A stretch of 21,492 nt of DNA from Bremia lactucae (Eukaryota; Oomycota; Peronosporomycetes; Peronosporales; Peronosporaceae). Made by a program: the position numbers and the translations under genes. The notes beneath the pieces are model-generated. The model saw only the letters and a list, made by a program, of their open reading frames with translations. It searched no databases and had not been told where the DNA came from. The stretch's first letter is position 1. Each line of letters starts with the position of its first letter. The stretch covers positions 2,377,946 through 2,399,437 of the forward strand of contig NC_090624.1 of the NCBI RefSeq assembly GCF_004359215.1, in the 5' to 3' direction. Positions 7,252 through 17,110 of this stretch are shown here, piece by piece.

Positions 7252-8315
7252 GAGGCAATCGACGGTGACGCAGTTGAGTTTGACAATGTATTGTACCGAC
7301 GCAAAATGCTTTACCTTTTTTTTTCAACATTTTAAAACCATAAAACGGAAAAAAAAAAGTTATTTTTTTGTATATCTTGACAAGCCCAATCAATGCTGGT
7401 AATTTCAATGCAATCTCCAATACAAATTTAATTTAAGATGTATTGCATTTTCAATCGTCGCTTTGAAATTCTGCGCATCAAGTTTGTGCGAAAGGCTGTT
7501 GCTTACCATGCTACGACCTGTTTTCTGAGCTAAGCTTTATAAAAGGAAATTTCTTCGAGAACTACAGCAATAGAAGTGTGATTGTTACAATCGTGCAACT
7601 TGTGTAAACGATTGAAGATTACAAACAAGGACTTGGTGGCAAAGAAAAGACGAAAGTCGCATTTTACTCGTGTTATGACAAAAGTCCGATTTTTAAAGCT
7701 AAATTCTTTTTTTAGTGACAACTTAAAAGATGCCTGCAGCAATTCTGATAATTATTACAGCGATAAGCCCAAGAGGACGTTGCATGTCAGAAAAAAAGAT
7801 AGGATCTCGCAAAGATCGACGTTTAAGTTGCATAGCCCCTCGATTACGGATGAATCTCTGTGCATTTTAGTCACGATAACTGGGCTCACAATTTCCATTT
7901 TTAAGATGTGAAAGAGGACAACAACCACAAGTCGTTGTACGCATCCGCATAGTTTAGTGTCCAAAGATGTAATACTTGCCTTTTCTCGGGGAGGCGACAC
8001 GTCGGTGAGCCGCCAAAAACAAGCGAGCAAAGATGTGCCGTATAGTGATTAAGGCTTTTTAAAGACCACTTAAGACAAGAGCGATACAGCACCGTTAAAA
8101 AGGACAACGTGAGATCGTTCGACAACACGATTGACCACCGACTTGACGTGTCAGCTATTTAGCTGAGCCTTTGCGAGGACACAACAAAGTCCCATCTCAA
8201 GAACAAAGCCTTGCTTGAGACGAGTTTAATCCAATGAGAGCGTAGAAAAAGGTTTTAACGTAGACTACGGACCACTTAAAAGACCGTATTGTAGTCCAAA
8301 GAGTGGAATTCTACA
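7252..8315. other. Intergenic region between the two intact genes
   Basis: It starts with A/T homopolymer runs (about 7315-7370), plausible 3' UTR of the transporter gene. A + strand frame at 7582-7911 (109 codons, TTG at its left edge, first ATG at about 7674) is Lys/Arg/Ser-rich and matches no family I know; I do not call it a gene. No transposon remnant is evident. The right end should hold the promoter of the FYVE gene, but no clear initiator was seen. Confidence 0.4.
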
Positions 8316-8384
8316 ATGCGCATCGTCTGTTCGATGCTTCCTTCTTACTCGACACGTCTCTTTAAATCCAATGTGGGCAAATAG
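8316..8384 (+). promoter_or_regulatory. Upstream ORF overlapping the FYVE gene start
   Basis: A 22-codon ORF (MRIVCSMLPSYSTRLFKSNV..., stop TAG) starts at ATG 8316 and ends at 8384, past the first main-frame ATG at 8371. If the mRNA begins upstream, scanning ribosomes would meet it first. The next main-frame ATG is at 8389, five bases after its stop, which suits reinitiation there. Confidence 0.35.
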
Positions 8385-11178
8385 CAGTATGATCAGTGAA
8401 AGTGGGTGTAGTGAAAGTTCACGAGGGGTTCGTCTCACGTGCGACTCTAAGCAACGACGATTGACTATAACGCAAGAAGCAAACACGTCGCAAGCGTTGG
8501 GCTGGAACCTCCAAGTGTCGGACCAAGACCTCGTAACGGATCTCTTGGCAACGCTTCCAAAGCTCAAAGCTGCCGTCGACGACCATGAAAATCGAGCCCC
8601 AAATTGGCTTCGCAAATCCAAGAGTGGCGACGCAGTCGAAGTCTACGAGCTCCTTCCAACTCGCGATGGCAAAGGCGATGATATGGATCTCGTCCACTCA
8701 ATCGTCGCTACCATTGAAATTGAGTGTCATTTAAACGAAGTATTAAATGTCTTGACAAGCCACAAGACAAATCACGACTTGGAAGCGTCCATGCGTGCGA
8801 TTATTCCCAAGAAAAAGATTCGACAAGGCGAAGTATTGCTCGAACCCCATGCCACAACATTGGATGGAGCTCCCATTCGACAATCCCACGTCCCTTCGAA
8901 TCCAAAAACAACTCGCACCGACCCAGACGACGCGGAGCGCAAAGTGCTCATCAGTGTCAGTATGACGCGCTTTAAATCCAAGCGACGACTGGATGTTCGA
9001 GGCCGGTTACGCAATCGCCATCAACGATTACAAAAGTTGTGTCTCGCGACGCTCACGCATCCGTTTGAAGGCAAACAACGCGCCGTTCATGTGATCAAGA
9101 CACTGCCACGATCCGTGCATGATCAACTCGCACCGATTGACGAGAAACACCAGAGTCGATCCGTTCTTGGGAGTGGCCTTCGTGGTCTCGATCATATTTC
9201 CGTTGGTTTTGATATCCAGACACGAACCGTGCATTGTATTGGACCACGAGGCGCTGTCCAATCGACACGAATCATTGCTCACGGATACGCGTCCGTCACG
9301 CCGCCCGAACACTTTGGTCGGCAACAACAACGGACCATGACAACGTATAGTCCCTCGGAATTGGCGTCGTATCGCTCGGCGCACGCAAATGCCGAAGCCA
9401 AGCACGTGATTGAGCTCTTGACGACGTCTCTCATGCAATTTGAACGTGTCATTCGTCGTCGACGACTGGGTTTGCAAACCTTTATGAAAAACCACCCACG
9501 AGACCGCGACACTAGTCATCGTGTCCAAACGTGTGAAGTCTGCAACCATCGGTTCTCAATCCTACGACGGGAATTCTACTGTCAACTCTGTGGCCACGTG
9601 TGTTGCGGCGAGTGCTCGAAACTGTACGAAGTCGAAGAATCGGTCGGTCATGTCACGAAAAAGCGGCTCTGTGTGCGCTGCCTTACGAATGTCAACTCGT
9701 GTGTATTTGAAGACGAAGACTTTATGACGGCGCTTGGTCCAGCGGTGATTCATGACGACGACGAGCACGACGTTGAAAATACAAGTGACGACTGTGGCCG
9801 TCGTGATTACAACGATACGTACGCAAGTATTGGCTCGACAGTCGCGTGTTCCGAATTTGAAAGCGGGGACACTCCCGACGATCCCGACGTCCCACGCGAC
9901 ACCAAAAGGGAGCACTCTCGAGCTTTACAAACACTCGATCGGCTGGTGAACCTTTCGTCTCAAACGTTTAAGAAACCAAGTTGTTTCGAACGCTCGCGGC
10001 TTACCAAGTCACAATTGTATCAGCAATCAAACGCGTCGTCTTTTGCGTCAATGCAAAGTGATTGTACGCAACCCTCGCTCCAAGCGTCGCAAGTTCACGA
10101 GTCACCGAGTCGGTATTCACAGAACGCACGCGAATTGAAAGATTCTCAACTCACACAGAGCCAGTTGAGTCAAACGCAGTCGGAATCGCCGCGGAAATCC
10201 CATTACCGACAAAGTCACGAGTACGTATCCAACCACGCTCGGACACGAGACACGCAACTTACACAGAGCCAGCTAAGTCAATCCCACTCCCGCTTTCAAG
10301 ACACCCAACGTCAACTGCACCACTCGTCACAGTATCAATTCCACGACTCGCATGTACCTCCTCGTCAACTCGGTCAATCCCACTCGGATCGTCGTCAACT
10401 CCAATCGAAAAACAAATCGTCCCACCTTCCTTTGAACCGATATAGCCATCATCCAATCCATCACCCGTCTCGCTTTCAACAAACCTCGAATGACGAAAGC
10501 GTTGTCGCACAGCTTCGTGCAGATGTCGAAGATCATCTCAAACGAACGCTTCGCGCCACATTTCACGAAACGAAACAAAATTTATCGGGTCCGAATGAAT
10601 CGCAATTTTCCATTGCACCTCCTGAACGCGATTATCAATTGGAATTTGATGGAAGTCAAACAATGTCGCCTTCCCATCCGTTGCCACCAAAGCCGCTACC
10701 AGCTCAAGAGCGAAGACGATTGCAATACGTTATAAGCTCAGGGGCTCTAAGCCCGACGTACGATCGTAGTGCCTTGAACATGTTGGCACAAATTGGGGCC
10801 GCGCACTTAAACTGTCCACTGGGATACGTGACTATGATTGACGAATTTACGCAATACGTTGTTGGACTGCACCCCCACGGAGCCATTGGAATGTCCCTCC
10901 CTCGTGAAGAATCAATGTGCTCGTACACAATTTATCACGAACGTCCGTTAGTCGTGAAAAATGCTTTGAATGACATTCGATTTAGCCACATGGGGTTTGT
11001 GAGCCAAACGGGACTTCGATTTTATGCGGGATTCCCAATTCGAGCACCGGATAGTGCCGTGGTGGCGACACTTTGTGCTGCGGATTATAAGCCGCACAAA
11101 TTCATTTCGGCGAAACAGTATGCCGAAATGGAGGCATTGGCCGACTTGGCAAGTACGCTCATTATCACTCGAGAGTAG
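8371..11178 (+). CDS. START-like / FYVE zinc finger / GAF domain protein
   Basis: A single 935-codon ORF, intronless. Residues about 95-350 resemble the START-like lipid-binding fold found before FYVE domains in oomycete proteins (LVHSIVATIEIECHLNEVLN; later HISVGFDIQTRTVHCIGP). The FYVE finger (about 385-440) keeps eight Cys ligands: C388, C391, C404, C407, C411/412, C415, C434, C437. Its basic motif, normally RRHHC, reads RREFYC, so PI3P binding on endosomes is uncertain. Residues 540-690 form a Ser/Gln/His-rich linker containing two near-copies of a TQLTQSQLSQ unit (about 591-601 and 627-637). The C-terminus (about 780-935) is GAF-like, with SMCSYTIYHERPLVVKNALN and RFYAGFPIRAP. The likely role is membrane-associated signalling or trafficking, with a small-molecule sensor domain; this is inference from domains. 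Start is ATG 8371 or 8389. Confidence 0.9.
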   Translation: MWANSSMISESGCSESSRGVRLTCDSKQRRLTITQEANTSQALGWNLQVSDQDLVTDLLATLPKLKAAVDDHENRAPNWLRKSKSGDAVEVYELLPTRDGKGDDMDLVHSIVATIEIECHLNEVLNVLTSHKTNHDLEASMRAIIPKKKIRQGEVLLEPHATTLDGAPIRQSHVPSNPKTTRTDPDDAERKVLISVSMTRFKSKRRLDVRGRLRNRHQRLQKLCLATLTHPFEGKQRAVHVIKTLPRSVHDQLAPIDEKHQSRSVLGSGLRGLDHISVGFDIQTRTVHCIGPRGAVQSTRIIAHGYASVTPPEHFGRQQQRTMTTYSPSELASYRSAHANAEAKHVIELLTTSLMQFERVIRRRRLGLQTFMKNHPRDRDTSHRVQTCEVCNHRFSILRREFYCQLCGHVCCGECSKLYEVEESVGHVTKKRLCVRCLTNVNSCVFEDEDFMTALGPAVIHDDDEHDVENTSDDCGRRDYNDTYASIGSTVACSEFESGDTPDDPDVPRDTKREHSRALQTLDRLVNLSSQTFKKPSCFERSRLTKSQLYQQSNASSFASMQSDCTQPSLQASQVHESPSRYSQNARELKDSQLTQSQLSQTQSESPRKSHYRQSHEYVSNHARTRDTQLTQSQLSQSHSRFQDTQRQLHHSSQYQFHDSHVPPRQLGQSHSDRRQLQSKNKSSHLPLNRYSHHPIHHPSRFQQTSNDESVVAQLRADVEDHLKRTLRATFHETKQNLSGPNESQFSIAPPERDYQLEFDGSQTMSPSHPLPPKPLPAQERRRLQYVISSGALSPTYDRSALNMLAQIGAAHLNCPLGYVTMIDEFTQYVVGLHPHGAIGMSLPREESMCSYTIYHERPLVVKNALNDIRFSHMGFVSQTGLRFYAGFPIRAPDSAVVATLCAADYKPHKFISAKQYAEMEALADLASTLIITRE

Positions 11179-11630
11179 TAAACATGATTTTTAGTAGGCA
11201 ATTCGAAATAAGTTACATTCGAGTTTGAAAATCGACACTAAGACCATTTAGTGTAAAACTAAAATACTCATTATATATTCTCATATCGACAAAAAAATTC
11301 GGCCATGTATGAGGAAAGCTTGGTAAGGGAATGGTTATTCCTTCGGTTTGGTCCACACTTTTTGCGCTAATGAAAAACCGAGCTTTGCAAATAGCGAATA
11401 CAAGCAAATATTAAATTGCGATACAGGCCAACCCGATTCAAAGAAGCAAGAATTTTATGTTAGGTAATGTGATTAATGCCACAGACCAAGTAAATGGTAT
11501 TTATTAGATTTTGATAGATTCAAAGGCAGTCGCCTTGACGTATAGCACGCAGATTGACGTACTTTATAAGTAGCTAGTGATGTTTCGAGGGCTATTAATG
11601 AAACGGGGCACTGCCGACTTGTACTGCTTC
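11179..11630. other. AT-rich 3' flank without a gene
   Basis: No coding frame of note. At about 11599-11629 a word containing GGGGCACTGCCGACTTGTAC appears; its inverted counterpart lies in the loop of the palindrome at 11977-12166, so repeat family 2 sequence already begins here. Confidence 0.4.
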
Positions 11631-12168
11631 TGTAACGGGGTGAATCGTTACATGAAATTAGCACTTAAAGGTTGTAAAGTAATATAGTATCTATAAGGTA
11701 GATAATATTTGGAGGATTTTACTTTATATAGTAATATCCTGAATTCTTATCCATAAATAGGTATAGGCCATTATGTCTATTTATTTTGCAGACTAATCAG
11801 CTGTAGAAGTAATCAAAGAGAGTTACAAGATAAGATAGAGATAAGAATTCATTTACATGTTTAGTATTAGGTTATAATTAAGTCAGCATTTACAAAGATA
11901 GATTAAGAGACACTTAACTATATGAATACAGTTTTCATTTTACCCTTTTAAGGTTAACTTGTCTTAAGAGAAGTATTCCTCTGCACGTACAGTGTACGTC
12001 TCCTAACGTAAGGCACCACTCACAAATGAAGCAGCGTGAAGTGGACTTGTGCTGAAACAGTACAAGTCGTAGTGCCCCATTACAGCTTCAGAACAAGTCC
12101 AATACGCACTGCTTCAGTGCGAGTGTTGCCTCACGTCACTTCTAGTACACTGGTACGTGCAGAGGATG
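11631..12168. repeat. Repeat family 2, probable LTR of another retroelement
   Basis: It begins TGTAACGGGGTGAATCGTTACA, an inverted-repeat start like that of family-1 LTRs. The portion 11770-12061 is repeated at 19311-19573, with shared words such as TACAGTTTTCATTTTACCC and CTAACGTAAGGCACCACTC. It ends in a 190-nt palindrome directly against LTR B. TG...CA ends and a length near 530 bp fit an LTR, but neither a PBS nor a tract is visible, so the exact class and orientation are uncertain. Confidence 0.45.
11977..12166. repeat. 190-nt imperfect palindrome
   Basis: TCCTCTGCACGTAC at the left (11977) mirrors GTACGTGCAGAGGA at the right (ending 12166). Pairing continues through AACGTAAGGCACCACTC against GAGTGTTGCCTCACGT and through GGACTTGTGCTGAA (12043-12056) against TTCAGAACAAGTCC (12087-12100). 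The loop is about 30 nt (12057-12086). Confidence 0.8.
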
Positions 12169-12723
12169 TGTAACGGGCTAAAGTTGCCCTAATGTTACAC
12201 AGTCCCCGTTAGGTACATTATGTGTACTTAAGGGGATAATCAATTACTAAATAATAGTAATTAGACCCAACGCTCGGGTGTGGTGCACATTTGTGACCAA
12301 CCCTTATGGATGTGATGCACATGGGTGCATTCCCTTTAGGAGGGATGACGCCCAGCATCATCCGTGATGACGGCTAGCGTCATCCGTTACGCGAGGTATC
12401 TATAAAGATACGCTCGCAATACATATTAAATGATATCGATAGAGATATCATTTTAATTGGTAAAAATAGGTATTTGTATTTAATTCTATTAAATATAAAT
12501 CAGTCTGAAAATTACTACCTACTTGGTAAGTGCGCACGAGGAGACGGATTACCGCTCCCGTGACGACACTTTACCAGAGTTCTTAGTGTGTTGGGTGAGG
12601 TCGCTTGCGCGCCCACCACAACTACCTCACTGCACGCAAGAGAAGCAGGTTTAACCGCTTCCTCGCTGTGCTAGGGTGTGTGTCTAAGAAGAGCGAGGCC
12701 GCATTATGACGTGCCCGCCCACA
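12169..12723 (+). repeat. LTR B, family 1 (555 bp), possibly solo
   Basis: A full-length match to LTRs A and C, with intact TGTAACGGGC start and CCCGCCCACA end. It carries two adjacent GATGACG...CGTCATC-type palindromes at about 12345-12386. No polypurine tract of the A/C type and no PBS flank it, so it is probably a solo LTR. The five bases on either side (GGATG and TAACA) do not match, so no target-site duplication is seen. Confidence 0.8.
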
Positions 12724-13998
12724 TAACATCGCATAGCGAAAACACGGTTTCTGATGAGCTCAGGGGCAATCACACCCATTACACTACTCTAATGTAGAAA
12801 TTAGGGTGTGTGGCAATAGCGATTCCTTAATGTAATTTTAGTGGGGAACCATAGTCCAAAAGAGGATCTAACGACGATTGTAAAGGAATAACTGTTGATT
12901 TTTGGATGATACAGTGAAAATAGTTTATATGAAGTTTTTAATCAATACGGACGGGAAGGATGTGGCTACACCAAGAGGGTTGTGTGTTTATACCGGTTCC
13001 AAAATTTTATTGATATATATAATTTCTCTCTTATAGGAAATAGTATGTATCATTTCATTCATGTGATGGGACACGCAATTATAGTGACTGCTGAAATTAA
13101 AAGTAGAAACCACGGTTTCGACTGCTTTAACTCGACATTGTAAGGCTACTGAAGTGAATGATGAGGTGGACGTCATTGCCTTTTCGGAAAGTTTCTACCG
13201 AACATTTACACACGAGTAACTACTTGGTCACACCATATTTTAAACAATTGTCCAATCGAGTCCTTTCTCGTTACGCCGTACAAACAGACGGACTTATCTT
13301 ACTCTGCCGAAAGAGTTAATATATTGACTGTCGTCAATATCACATATGACCGCAGTCACGATCGAATGTTTAGATTCGATTGGAATTATTGACGAATAAT
13401 GCCATTATTAATTAAACGCGAAAAATGCCGTTTATGATTGATGCTGAATTTAAATTTTGTTCTTCGTAAAATCTAAGCCAACGGTCCACGCGTTGTCACC
13501 GTTTTGTATATTCAGAAAGTATTTAATTTGTGATCACGTGAAACTTTTCGTATTCTCAATAACTTAGGTTTTTTGGGGCCAGTTTGCATTTACAGATCAC
13601 AGATATCATCATCAACGCCTAGTGTTGCAAAAAATTTGTACAGCCATTCGTATGAAGCTAAGAAATCGAGCCTTCCAGCATAGCTTCGATCTTACTCCAA
13701 TTTACTCGAACATGCCAGAAATTGGTCCTCTTCTCCACAAGTGACGAATATGTCAATATTAGCAAACTGCTGATTGGCTTGCATAAAATTTAAATTTACT
13801 TCGCATTTAGTTGAACATATTGGCTGAAAATGTCTGTCGCTATTAACAATTCGTACGTGTTAATGTCTTCGTGCTTTTATAAGGTCAATCAGGCCATCCT
13901 CGGCTAGACTATTCACACTATTGAATCGAGATAGTTTCATAAACCAATGCATACAATGTCATAGCACCACTTAATAGCCCATAAAGCATCCAACGTCA
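12724..13998. other. AT-rich stretch with nothing recognisable
   Basis: Reading frames are short on both strands and no transposon, tRNA or repeat signature was found. It is probably old, decayed transposon DNA or plain intergenic sequence. Confidence 0.5.
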
Positions 13999-14461
13999 GC
14001 TGTAATGGAAAAACTAGAAATGTTAGCCTTAAAGGAGGTGTGGCACACTCTTAGAGATACTTTTTTCTCTTTACTTATGTAAGTGATACCATTTTAGTTA
14101 TTGTAAGATACACGTGTCAACCAGCATATATAGATGTGGTGCACGGTCTGCATTAGTTTTATTAGGGTAAGCTAGTCAACATTTAAAACATAGATAAGGT
14201 CCAATTTTCCTTTTGATATTAAAGCGTTTCGTGCCTTTTAAAGGCTTACGATGCTATTACTAAGATTGAGAGTCCTATCTAATGCATAATAGTTGCCACA
14301 TGGCTCAACGAAACACTGAATTCCTTAGGCCAGAACTCGATTAGCTCAACAAGCATGTACGATTCTTGGAGATTGTTACATTGACTGGATCTATGGAATT
14401 TAGCGACTATCTGAGTCTATGAGTCTACCTCTGACGTAGGAGCGAGGTAGCTCCGCTAAAG
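13999..14461 (+). repeat. Possible decayed 5' LTR of the + strand gypsy element
   Basis: It ends ...CTCCGCTAAA just before a primer binding site, where family-1 LTRs have CCGCCTACA. Its start (TGTAATGG...AATGTTAG) and an internal GTGGTGCAC word weakly recall family-1 LTRs. The limits are set by position rather than by strong similarity. Confidence 0.3.
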
Positions 14462-14462
14462 C

Positions 14463-14479
14463 TGGTAGCACTTGAAGTC
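14463..14479 (+). other. Primer binding site of the + strand gypsy element
   Basis: TGGTAGCACTTGAAGTC differs from the site at 1036-1019 at one position (GAAGTC against GAACTC). A Ty3/gypsy gag begins about 350 bp downstream in the same orientation. Confidence 0.65.
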
Positions 14480-14819
14480 AAACTTCGCCTGAGTCTTTAC
14501 AGACCGATTCTCTGCGAGGATAAAACCTCTTTTAAACTTTTAAAATTTAAACGCCACGCCTTTTATAAACTTTAAGTTTCGGTTGCGGAAGAACAAATGC
14601 ATTTTATCCTGCCTCATAGATCAGAGCTACTCAATGCACGGCTAGATGCCTTTATCCACTTCGTGTCCACCCTGATTGGACAGGAATATAACTATAGCGG
14701 CACCCACAGAATTGGTCTGTCCTAATAGCTGACTAGGAGCGTAGGGTGTCTTGAGTGTTAAGCATATGAGGTCAAAGATGGAGAAAATCTCCCTCCTAAT
14801 TTTTAAAAGGTGGATATGG

Positions 14820-15400
14820 TCATAAATTTGACTTCTTTATTAGGGAAGCAGCAAGTTGGCTTGTCCATTTCCAAACTCGGTGGCAGAGCCAGTTAATGGG
14901 CTCTTAACCTGCAACACGTCTGTAGACGTCGCTTGTTCCACGTAGGACACGCTGAGACTGCAAATGTTTCGCATGTATCCCTTGCCTAATCATGCTTATC
15001 GCGTGCATCTACGCTTATTATCTTCCCGTAAGGTTAAAACCAATGGCGGACTATGTCCAAGAATTTCGAACTCTTAATGATGCTACCCATTACGAGAGAC
15101 AATATTATAAATTTATTTTGAATGGTCTCTGTACGAACGTGGCAAAAACGAAAGTTTTCCAAGTCCACTTCGCTACATTTGAAGCGGCTGTAGATATTGC
15201 GCTGAACGATGAATTAGCTATAAGGCAGATTGCTACGTTACGCATAGGTATCATACTAGCTGTTCGAGTACATCTGGTTCATCTTAGAGACTAAGACCAA
15301 TCAAATGTAGCCTCGTTAAGGAAAGAGAAGCAGAACTTAAAACCGTGGACTGCAGAAAGTATATAGATATCTTATGTAAGAAGCACGAGGCTTTTGGGTC
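14820..15400 (+). pseudogene. gag: Ty3/gypsy gag pseudogene
   Basis: The start is seen as a capsid-like REAASWLVHFQ region (about 14840), then PLPNHAYRVHLRLLSSR (about 14975-15030). After a +1 shift comes MADYVQEFRTLNDATHYERQ, followed by FQVHFATFEAAVDIALNDE (about 15160-15215), the C-terminal capsid motif. The CX2CX4HX4C knuckle that should follow is only faintly visible (VDCRKYIDILCKKHEA, about 15342-15390): two Cys remain in scrambled spacing. It corresponds to the gag at 54-975 but is much more decayed. Confidence 0.7.
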
Positions 15401-15599
15401 CGGCGCGTGCGTTGCGCAACGCGACCATTTTATTGACTCGAAAGCGTATTGCAAATAATTTGACGTAGTCACAATGAAATGAGTTAGCGCTATATAGAAC
15501 ACCATGAAGCGGAAGGTAATTCTATCACTGTTCGGTTAGCGACTTGAACTTGTGTCACGGTGCCCAAATTTTGTAATACTTTAGTGTAAAGTTGTTGGA

Positions 15600-15735
15600 T
15601 TTTGACAGCATTGAATACTGTCATGTCGTTTTTTTCAGATTCGAATTATGATTTCGTTCTTGGTATGGCTTGCCTTAAACGACATTAAGCATGAAGTAAT
15701 TAATTTCGCTAGGAACATTGCATGGTTCGCCTAAG
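15600..15735 (+). pseudogene. Ty3/gypsy aspartic protease, C-terminal part
   Basis: The text DSNYDFVLGMACLKRH, then after a frame change EVINFARNIAWFA, matches the end of the retropepsin-like domain (ILGM-x-WL-x-x-H...ID) in oomycete gypsy elements. The catalytic D[ST]G is not recognisable upstream. The last 31 bases are also the left arm of a strong hairpin. Confidence 0.6.
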
Positions 15736-15775
15736 ATCTTAGACCTTAGGCGAAACGCGCAATATTCCTAGCGAA
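15705..15775. repeat. Hairpin with 31-nt arms in the gypsy protease
   Basis: The left arm (15705-15735) begins TTCGCTAGGAAC and ends TTCGCCTAAG; the right arm (15745-15775) begins CTTAGGCGAA and ends ATTCCTAGCGAA. They pair at 27 of 31 positions around a 9-nt loop. The left arm is protease coding sequence, so the right arm appears to be its inverted copy. Confidence 0.9.
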
Positions 15776-16279
15776 GCTATGTCGAGTCATGAACCCACTA
15801 TTTCTAGGCGGCAAAAGCCCAATTGACGCGAGCCACGGATAGAGTTCGTCAGTGTGCTGGCCGTTGGAACATCTGAGTTAAATGATACCAATGTTGAAAA
15901 CTTAAGTCGCGAGTGGACTCGTTGACTGTTAGTGAATCGGCACGTATGATGTTGAATGATACTCGTTTCGATGAAGAACTACTGAACGCTTAAAACATTG
16001 TGGCCCAAGGATCGAGTAATCAAGGTTGTGACCCTATGGAGGCACGTGAAGTCGCACGTATCCACCAATCGAATTCGGCCGTGATGGACCCACACTTTTT
16101 GTCGGTTGTGAGACTATTGGCAATACGCAAAGGCGTTCCTGGTCAGATGTTTTGAATGAACGTGGTGTGATACGCAGTGTTTACTGGATGATGAGCTCGA
16201 CTTATGTAGCTCTTCATCGGATGTATACGTAGATGTCGGCTCTCGTATAGAGCAAAGTTAGTTAAAAAAACTGTTAAAC
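15776..16279 (+). other. Gypsy protease-RT connection, degenerate
   Basis: No motif can be named with confidence. Short open stretches (for example about 15930-16020 and 16030-16150) look like remnants of coding sequence, broken every 20-40 codons. Confidence 0.35.
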
Positions 16280-17110
16280 TTGGGAACAAGGATTTTCCGG
16301 CCTATGATCTCTGGACAACTGGAAGCCACAAAGAGCCAACAGGATGCGTTCCCACGTGAGCATCTAGCGCTCCTCGTAGAGATGGAGACGAAGGGGTGGA
16401 TGGTACGTCCAGTGTGCAAGAAGCGATGTGTCGCTCGCTATGAACAAGTGTTTTCGAACCATCCTCGAGGAGTATTTAACTTGGAGATTTTTAAGGGTGA
16501 GTTCGGCTCGCTTTGCTGCCTCTACACTAAAGAGAATGATGGGGAGCAAACAACGTCATAGATTGAGGTGATGATGAGAAAGTACAAGAACCGAAATGAT
16601 GTCGCTTCATGATCACAAGACGTGAAAGCTATCGAATATGTCTCAACGAATGCTGGAGATTGGGCGCAAGTGGGTTATTAGGATAAAGTATGACCCAAGC
16701 GGAGATTTATTATGTCAAGGCGTGACTCGTTGCTAAAGGATCTACCCAGCAACCTGGCATTGACTACGGATACGATGGCTCAATACGAATCGATTAACGC
16801 TGCACTGGCGACAGTGGCAGCAGAAAATCTTAACGCGGAGAATGTTGATGTTGACCCAGCTTTCTTGAACGGCAAAGTGGATACGAGATATACATTGATT
16901 AGCCAGACGGTTTCGAAGATTTCAGCTGTCAAAATAAGAAGTGTCTGCTTGGAAAGGCGCTTAATGGAACCAAACGAGCCCCGCGGCAATGCAGCAACAC
17001 GCTGATTCAATACCAGGAAAGCTAACGCTTTGATCGCTCCGCCGCAGACCCGTGCTTAGAGACAGACCGACATCAATTGTTTACTGCGAGAAGCGAAGCG
17101 TTTGTGACAT
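16280..17110 (+). pseudogene. Ty1/copia reverse transcriptase fragment inside the gypsy element
   Basis: Clear RT text is spread over shifting frames: IGRKWVIRIKYDPSGD (about 16660-16705), LVAKGSTQQPGIDYG, QYESINAALATVAAENL, NVDVDPAFLNGKVD (about 16840-16885; the copia box is DV-x-TAFLNG), FEDFSCQNKKCLLGKALNGT, and KRAPRQC followed by RFDRSAADPCL. These are RT blocks up to the region before the YVDDM box, which is not found. The leading ORF (16280-16561) has no motif I recognise and may be copia upstream sequence or gypsy linker. At least four frame changes make it dead. Outer limits are approximate. Confidence 0.75.

Noticed and set aside
7582..7911. A 109-codon basic ORF between the two intact genes
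   Set aside because: It begins at a TTG, with the first ATG a third of the way in; no family and no context support it.
12169..12723. Target-site duplication around LTR B
   Set aside because: The flanking five bases (GGATG and TAACA) do not match.
12988..13176. A 62-codon minus-strand ORF in the AT-rich gap
   Set aside because: Short, low complexity in places, and without any recognisable motif.
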